Origin: Saprospiraceae bacterium
GTDB taxonomy: Bacteria > Bacteroidota > Bacteroidia > Chitinophagales > Saprospiraceae
Assembly (NCBI GenBank): GCA_020630895.1
Contig: JAHDII010000185.1
Location: 1 to 6,751 of the forward strand
DNA length: 6,751 nt
Reading direction: 5' to 3'
Within the stretch, counting starts at the first letter, position 1. The number at the start of each line of letters is the position of its first letter. Below are positions 6,700 through 6,751 of the stretch, one piece after another. A model generated the notes under the pieces. The model ran no database searches. It was not told the origin of the DNA and saw nothing but the letters and a program-made list of their open reading frames with translations. Both the position numbers and the translations under genes were made by a program.

Positions 6700-6750
6700 T
6701 TAAATTTTTATTTCCATTAAAGATTTATCATTAGTGAGAGTAGTACTCCT
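6700..6750 (-). CDS. Possible C-terminal end of a convergent minus-strand gene (partial)
   Basis: Reading leftward from 6750, one frame stays open for 16 codons and ends in TAA at 6702-6700, giving ...RSTTLTNDKSLMEIKI. The stop sits just outside the bidirectional terminator, where a convergent gene would be expected to end. The peptide is too short to recognise, and a second minus-strand frame (ending GVLLSLMINL) is also open for a few codons, so this is a positional guess only. Confidence 0.25.
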   Translation of the reverse strand, partial: RSTTLTNDKSLMEIKI

Positions 6751-6751
6751 C

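Noticed and set aside
6738..6748. Short inverted repeat GAGTA-G-TACTC at the right edge
   Set aside because: Only five base pairs with a one-base centre and no extension; too short to support as a site.

Overview
This window looks like a chromosomal segment of a low-GC member of the Bacteroidota, most likely of the class Flavobacteriia. The base composition is strongly AT-rich. I see no Shine-Dalgarno-like sequence in front of the starts. The one convincing promoter element matches the Bacteroidota -7 box TAnnTTTG. The arginine decarboxylase, NAD kinase and single-POTRA Omp85 protein read like flavobacterial family members. Spacing is very tight, with overlapping or abutting genes, but every gene except thrC looks full length, so I would not call it an advanced reduced endosymbiont from this evidence alone.

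Layout. Positions 12-1412 (+) carry a biosynthetic-type arginine decarboxylase (speA). It converges on, and shares its stop region with, a three-gene minus-strand operon read from right to left: folA (dihydrofolate reductase, 4238-3732), an Omp85/BamA-like outer membrane protein (3745-2294) and nadK (NAD kinase, 2293-1409). A 188-bp divergent intergenic region (4239-4426) holds the start regions of folA and of the threonine genes. It contains three alternating copies of a 10-bp arm, and the middle copy contains a perfect -7 box facing thrB. Next come thrB (homoserine kinase, 4427-5362) and, 2 bp later, thrC (threonine synthase, 5365-6658). thrC is split by a frameshift near 5937-5945.

The most striking element is at the right end. 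The thrC stop codon lies inside a perfect 48-bp palindrome (6652-6699) with the form of a bidirectional intrinsic terminator. The core of its stem is an exact 16/16 match to the chromosomal parS centromere site TGTTTCACGTGAAACA, which ParB binds. A second parS-like site (14/16, with the core fitting GTTnCACGTGnAAC) lies 360 bp upstream, inside the thrC coding sequence. Together they suggest a parS cluster, hence a segregation centromere and probably proximity to oriC, with one site doubling as a transcription terminator.

How the genes work together. thrB and thrC encode the last two steps from homoserine to threonine, but as written thrC would not give full-length enzyme. folA uses NADPH and nadK makes NADP, so the minus-strand operon joins cofactor supply, folate reduction and an envelope protein. 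The remaining 52 bp at the right edge may hold the C-terminal end of a convergent minus-strand gene. I saw no tRNA, rRNA, CRISPR array, insertion sequence or known riboswitch.
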